Assembly: GCF_014243445.1 (NCBI RefSeq)
Contig: NZ_JACLQD010000001.1
Location: 62,001 to 126,000, forward strand
DNA length: 64,000 nucleotides
Direction: 5' to 3'
Source: Paragemmobacter straminiformis
GTDB lineage: Bacteria; Pseudomonadota; Alphaproteobacteria; Rhodobacterales; Rhodobacteraceae
Shown here: positions 60,979 to 64,000 of the stretch, one piece after another
How the letters are laid out: every line of letters starts with the position of its first letter
Numbering within the stretch: position 1 is the first letter of the stretch
The notes under the pieces: model-generated
The model's database searches: none
The model's input: the letters and a program-made list of their open reading frames with translations, nothing else
Told to the model about the DNA's origin: nothing
Position numbers and translations under genes: made by a program

Positions 60979-62064
60979 TCAGAAGCGCCAGCGGGTGAGG
61001 ATATCGGGGCCGCAGGTTTCGGTGGTCACGAGGCGTGGGCGCGGGGCTTCGGCAAGGGCGGTCAGGCCGAGGGGGCCCAAGACAGGGATGCCTTCGGAGC
61101 CGATCAGCGCGCCGGCGCTGAAAAGCGCGAGTTCGTCGACGAGGTTTGCGCGGATCAGGGCTGCGGCAAAGCGGCCTCCCGCTTCGATCAGGATGCGGGT
61201 AAGACCCTGATCGGCCAGATGGTGAAAGGCGGCGGAGAGGTCGATATGCGGGCCGTTTGCCGAAATCCCGGAAAGACGGGCGCCTGTGGCCTGCCATGCC
61301 TGCCGCGCCGTGTCGGGTGCTGCTGCGGTGTGGAGAAGCCAGACGGGGGTTTCGCGCGCCGTGCGGCCTAGGCGGCTGTCGGGGCGGTGTTTCAGTTGTG
61401 AGTCGAGCAGGACGCGCAGCGGCTGGTGGCTGGAGCCGAGATCGCGCACCGTCAGGTCGGGATCGTCGGCCAAGGCGGTGGCGCTGGAGGTCAGCACGGC
61501 GTCATGCGTCATCCGCATCAGATGCACGGCGCGGCGGGCGACCGGACCGGTGATCCAGCGGCTTTCGCCGCTGGCCGTGGCGATGCGCCCGTCAAGCGTG
61601 GCGGCGAGTTTCAGGGTGACGAAGGGCAGCCCTTGGGTCACGCGCTTCAGGAAACCGGCTTGCAGGGCGCGGGCTTCGGCCTCGCAGACGCCTTCGGTTA
61701 CGGCGATCCCTGCCGCGCGCAGCAGGGCATGGCCGCGCCCCGAGACGCGGGGGTCGGGGTCGGTCTGGGCCGAGACTACGCGGGCGATGCCCGCCGCGAT
61801 CAGCGCTTCGGCGCAGGGGCTGGTCTTGCCGTGATGGGAACAGGGTTCAAGCGTCACATAGGCCGTGGCGCCGCGCGCGGCATCGCCCGCCTGCGCCAAG
61901 GCCATGCGTTCGGCATGGGGCCGCCCGCCCGCCTGCGTGTGGCCGCGCCCGACGACGCGCCCCCCCGCGACGATCACGCAGCCCACCGCCGGATTGGGCC
62001 AGGTGCGCCCGAGCCCCCGCGCCGCAAGCGCGAGGGCGTGTTTCATATGGTCGAGGTCGCTCAC
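60979..62064 (-). CDS. ribD: Riboflavin biosynthesis bifunctional deaminase/reductase RibD
   Basis: A 361-residue two-domain protein: cytidine-deaminase-like domain (zinc motifs HAERMAL and [15 protein letters not shown]) and a reductase domain ([34 protein letters not shown]). Carries out two steps from the GTP-derived pyrimidine. GTG start overlaps the nrdR stop (GTGA, 62061-62064), the usual nrdR-ribD pairing. No FMN riboswitch is visible. Confidence 0.94.
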   Translation of the reverse strand: MSDLDHMKHALALAARGLGRTWPNPAVGCVIVAGGRVVGRGHTQAGGRPHAERMALAQAGDAARGATAYVTLEPCSHHGKTSPCAEALIAAGIARVVSAQTDPDPRVSGRGHALLRAAGIAVTEGVCEAEARALQAGFLKRVTQGLPFVTLKLAATLDGRIATASGESRWITGPVARRAVHLMRMTHDAVLTSSATALADDPDLTVRDLGSSHQPLRVLLDSQLKHRPDSRLGRTARETPVWLLHTAAAPDTARQAWQATGARLSGISANGPHIDLSAAFHHLADQGLTRILIEAGGRFAAALIRANLVDELALFSAGALIGSEGIPVLGPLGLTALAEAPRPRLVTTETCGPDILTRWRF

Positions 62065-62528
62065 TCGTCCGAGGCGGTATTGGGGCGCAGTTCGGAGACG
62101 AACTTGTCGAAATCATCCGCCGCCTGGAAGTTCTTGTAAACGCTGGCGAAGCGCACGTAGCCCACGGTGTCGATGCGGGCCAGCGACTCCATCACGATTT
62201 CGCCGATCACCTTCGAGGGGATGTCGGTTTCGCCCAAGGATTCCAGACGCCGCACGATGCCGGAAATCATCTGGTCGATGCGCTCGGGGTCGATGGGGCG
62301 TTTCTGCATCGCGATGCGGATCGAGCGTTCGAGTTTGGAACGGTCGAAATCCTCGCGCTTGCCCGATGATTTGATGACGACGAGGTCGCGCAGTTGCACG
62401 CGCTCGTAGGTGGTGAAGCGCCCGCCGCATGCGGGGCAGAAGCGGCGGCGACGGATCGAGACGTGATCCTCGGCCGGACGCGAGTCTTTCACCTGGGTGT
62501 CGATATTGCCGCAGAACGGGCAGCGCAT
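62061..62528 (-). CDS. nrdR: Ribonucleotide reductase repressor NrdR
   Basis: A 155-residue ATP-cone repressor: zinc ribbon ([13 protein letters not shown] and [16 protein letters not shown]) and an ATP-cone domain (about residues 49-139). It senses ATP/dATP and represses nrd genes. Coupled to ribD. Confidence 0.96.
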   Translation of the reverse strand: MRCPFCGNIDTQVKDSRPAEDHVSIRRRRFCPACGGRFTTYERVQLRDLVVIKSSGKREDFDRSKLERSIRIAMQKRPIDPERIDQMISGIVRRLESLGETDIPSKVIGEIVMESLARIDTVGYVRFASVYKNFQAADDFDKFVSELRPNTASDE

Positions 62529-62696
62529 TGGCCACCTCCCCTTGCTTGTTGGTTGTTTGCCTGCCTCGGTAACACACGATCGTCGGGGTATGCCCCGATC
62601 TGGCCCAAACTATAGGGGGAAGGCAGAGGTTTCGGCTAGGGGGAAGGTTAATGCCGCAGGATATGGGGTGCGCGGGTGTGGCGAAGCGGACTCAGG

Positions 62697-62951
62697 TCAG
62701 TAGTGATAACGGCATTGGACGATGATCAGCGTTTCGCCCTCGACGCGGTAGACGAGGCGGTGTTCGCGGTCGATCCGGCGAGACCAATGGCCTGCGAAGT
62801 CACCCCTGAGCGGCTCGGGCTTGCCTGTGCCGTCAAACGGGTGGCGTCGGCATTCTTCGATCAAACGATTGAGCTTTCGCAGGGTTGCGCGATCTGTGTC
62901 GATCCAATGTTGGTAATGATCCCAGGCTACGCCGTGGAATTCGACCCTCAT
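62697..62951 (-). CDS. yoeB: YoeB-family mRNA interferase toxin
   Basis: An 84-residue toxin, exactly the usual length. Opening VEFHGVAWDHYQHWIDTDRA and the catalytic end HWSRRIDREHRLVYRVEG with RYHY match YoeB (Glu/Arg/His/Tyr active site). Cuts mRNA on the ribosome. Overlaps the antitoxin stop by four bases (ATGA, 62948-62951). Confidence 0.95.
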   Translation of the reverse strand: MRVEFHGVAWDHYQHWIDTDRATLRKLNRLIEECRRHPFDGTGKPEPLRGDFAGHWSRRIDREHRLVYRVEGETLIIVQCRYHY

Positions 62952-63220
62952 TCGGTTTCATACCGCAGGAGTTCTTCCATCGTCTTGACCACGACTTTGC
63001 CTTCGCGGCCTTCGCGGATCGCCCTGTCGAGTGCTGCCTTGTTGGCGGGCGAGGCGGTGAGATAGGTCGTCTCGTCCATGCTGGACCAGTCTTCCAGACT
63101 GACCATGACGACGGGCCGCCCACCCGCACGGGTGACGATGACGGGTTCATGGTCATCGTTCACGCGGTCCATGACAGCGGAGAGATTGGCGCGGAGTTCG
63201 GTGGAGGTGAGGGTTTTCAT
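62948..63220 (-). CDS. yefM: YefM-family antitoxin
   Basis: A 90-residue Phd/YefM antitoxin: MKTLTSTELRANLSAVMDRV, DHEPVIVTRAGGRPVVMVSLEDW and a disordered toxin-binding tail. With YoeB it represses the operon from TGTACA-type sites, present at 63228-63249. Confidence 0.94.
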   Translation of the reverse strand: MKTLTSTELRANLSAVMDRVNDDHEPVIVTRAGGRPVVMVSLEDWSSMDETTYLTASPANKAALDRAIREGREGKVVVKTMEELLRYETE

Positions 63221-63227
63221 GAGTGGG

Positions 63228-63249
63228 AATGTACGTGAGGGTGTACATT
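63228..63249. promoter_or_regulatory. YefM-YoeB operator candidate
   Basis: AATGTAC-N8-GTACATT (63228-63234 with 63243-63249), including a TGTACA core at 63242-63247. E. coli YefM recognises TGTACA repeats. It is just upstream of the antitoxin start. Confidence 0.6.
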
Positions 63250-63380
63250 ATTGCAAGCCTTAGGTGAAGCTTGCAACGGCAAGCTCAGATCGGCACGATC
63301 GGATTACGCTCAAAGCGAAACAGACAAACGTGAGTAGCAAGAGTTTTGTAAACGCTGAGGGTATGCAATGGTTGATACAG

Positions 63381-63441
63381 GGGCGCACTTGCTGCGCACC
63401 TTGGGGGGCGGAATGGTGCGCAGCGCGTGCGCACCCTACGG
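63381..63441 (-). repeat. Inverted pair of REP sequences with GTAG head
   Basis: Right unit, minus strand: GTAG-GGTGCGCA-CGCGC-TGCGCACC (63415-63439). Left unit, opposite orientation: GGCGCACTTGCTGCGCACC at 63382-63400, with a degraded head. The pair is arranged like a BIME and lies between yefM and rpoD. Confidence 0.6.
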
Positions 63442-63465
63442 AAAAGCGCCCCGCGGGGCGCTTTT
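63442..63465 (-). terminator. Intrinsic terminator of rpoD
   Basis: AAAAGCGCCCC (63442-63452) pairs with GGGGCGCTTTT (63455-63465), with the T-run on the minus strand, four bases past the rpoD stop. Confidence 0.85.
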
Positions 63466-63468
63466 CGC

Positions 63469-64000
<532 letters not shown>

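Overview
This window comes from a GC-rich chromosome of an alphaproteobacterium, almost certainly Rhodobacteraceae (Rhodobacter/Gemmobacter/Paracoccus-like). Evidence: an RpoH with the alphaproteobacterial layout, a phaZ/phaC-phaP-phaR polyhydroxyalkanoate cluster, a perfect GTTC-N7-GTTC SOS box of the Rhodobacter type, family-restricted proteins (DUF6476, DUF2842, DUF1178, DUF2177), and strong third-position GC. I see no rRNA or tRNA genes, no CRISPR array, no prophage and no transposase. It reads as core chromosome with short mobile-looking repeats and two toxin-antitoxin pairs.

Layout. 0-2.8 kb: rpoH, rluD and a divergent small membrane protein. 3-10 kb: two amidases flanking a potABCD-type polyamine transporter. 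10-16.5 kb: a translationally coupled glutathione peroxidase/deacetylase/ThpR string, then NUDIX, DUF1178, a Hint-domain protein, a ferredoxin, an SOS-box-preceded remnant of error-prone polymerase DnaE2, a lipoprotein and an HD hydrolase. 16.5-23 kb (minus strand): hflK-hflC-DUF2065-degP envelope proteolysis, and rpiA-gor. 23-32 kb: an EF-hand protein, sdaA, a sulfotransferase-like protein, an EamA transporter, thiamine pyrophosphokinase, a 772-residue acidic protein of unknown function, DUF2842 and purA. 32-38 kb: secG, pyrG, TerC, rlmJ, TerB and a PhnD-like protein. 38-47.5 kb: a polar amino-acid/amine ABC transporter followed by two glutamine-synthetase-like ligases, a class I amidotransferase, a FAD oxidase and a DegT aminotransferase. 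This looks like uptake plus gamma-glutamylated amine catabolism. 47.5-54.5 kb: LysR, phaR, phaP, phaC, divergent phaZ, and two alpha/beta hydrolases, one without a nucleophile serine. 54.6-64 kb: thrS, cspA, an ArsC-like protein, DUF2177, higBA, thyA-folA, gloA, nrdR-ribD, yefM-yoeB and the 3' part of rpoD.

The most unusual material is non-coding: (i) a dispersed element with a GC hairpin plus a GGAGTATTTGGGC-like core, about ten copies, one supplying a ribosome-binding site; (ii) short perfect palindromes whose arms differ but always pair, four in a row after pyrG and two nested ones after a glutamine-synthetase-like gene; (iii) a LexA box directly in front of an orphan DnaE2 OB-fold; (iv) GTAG-type REP sequences; (v) a 15-bp tandem repeat across the purA stop codon. 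Coding starts were chosen from Shine-Dalgarno spacing, family N-termini and overlap with upstream stops; many genes are coupled through ATGA or GTGA overlaps.
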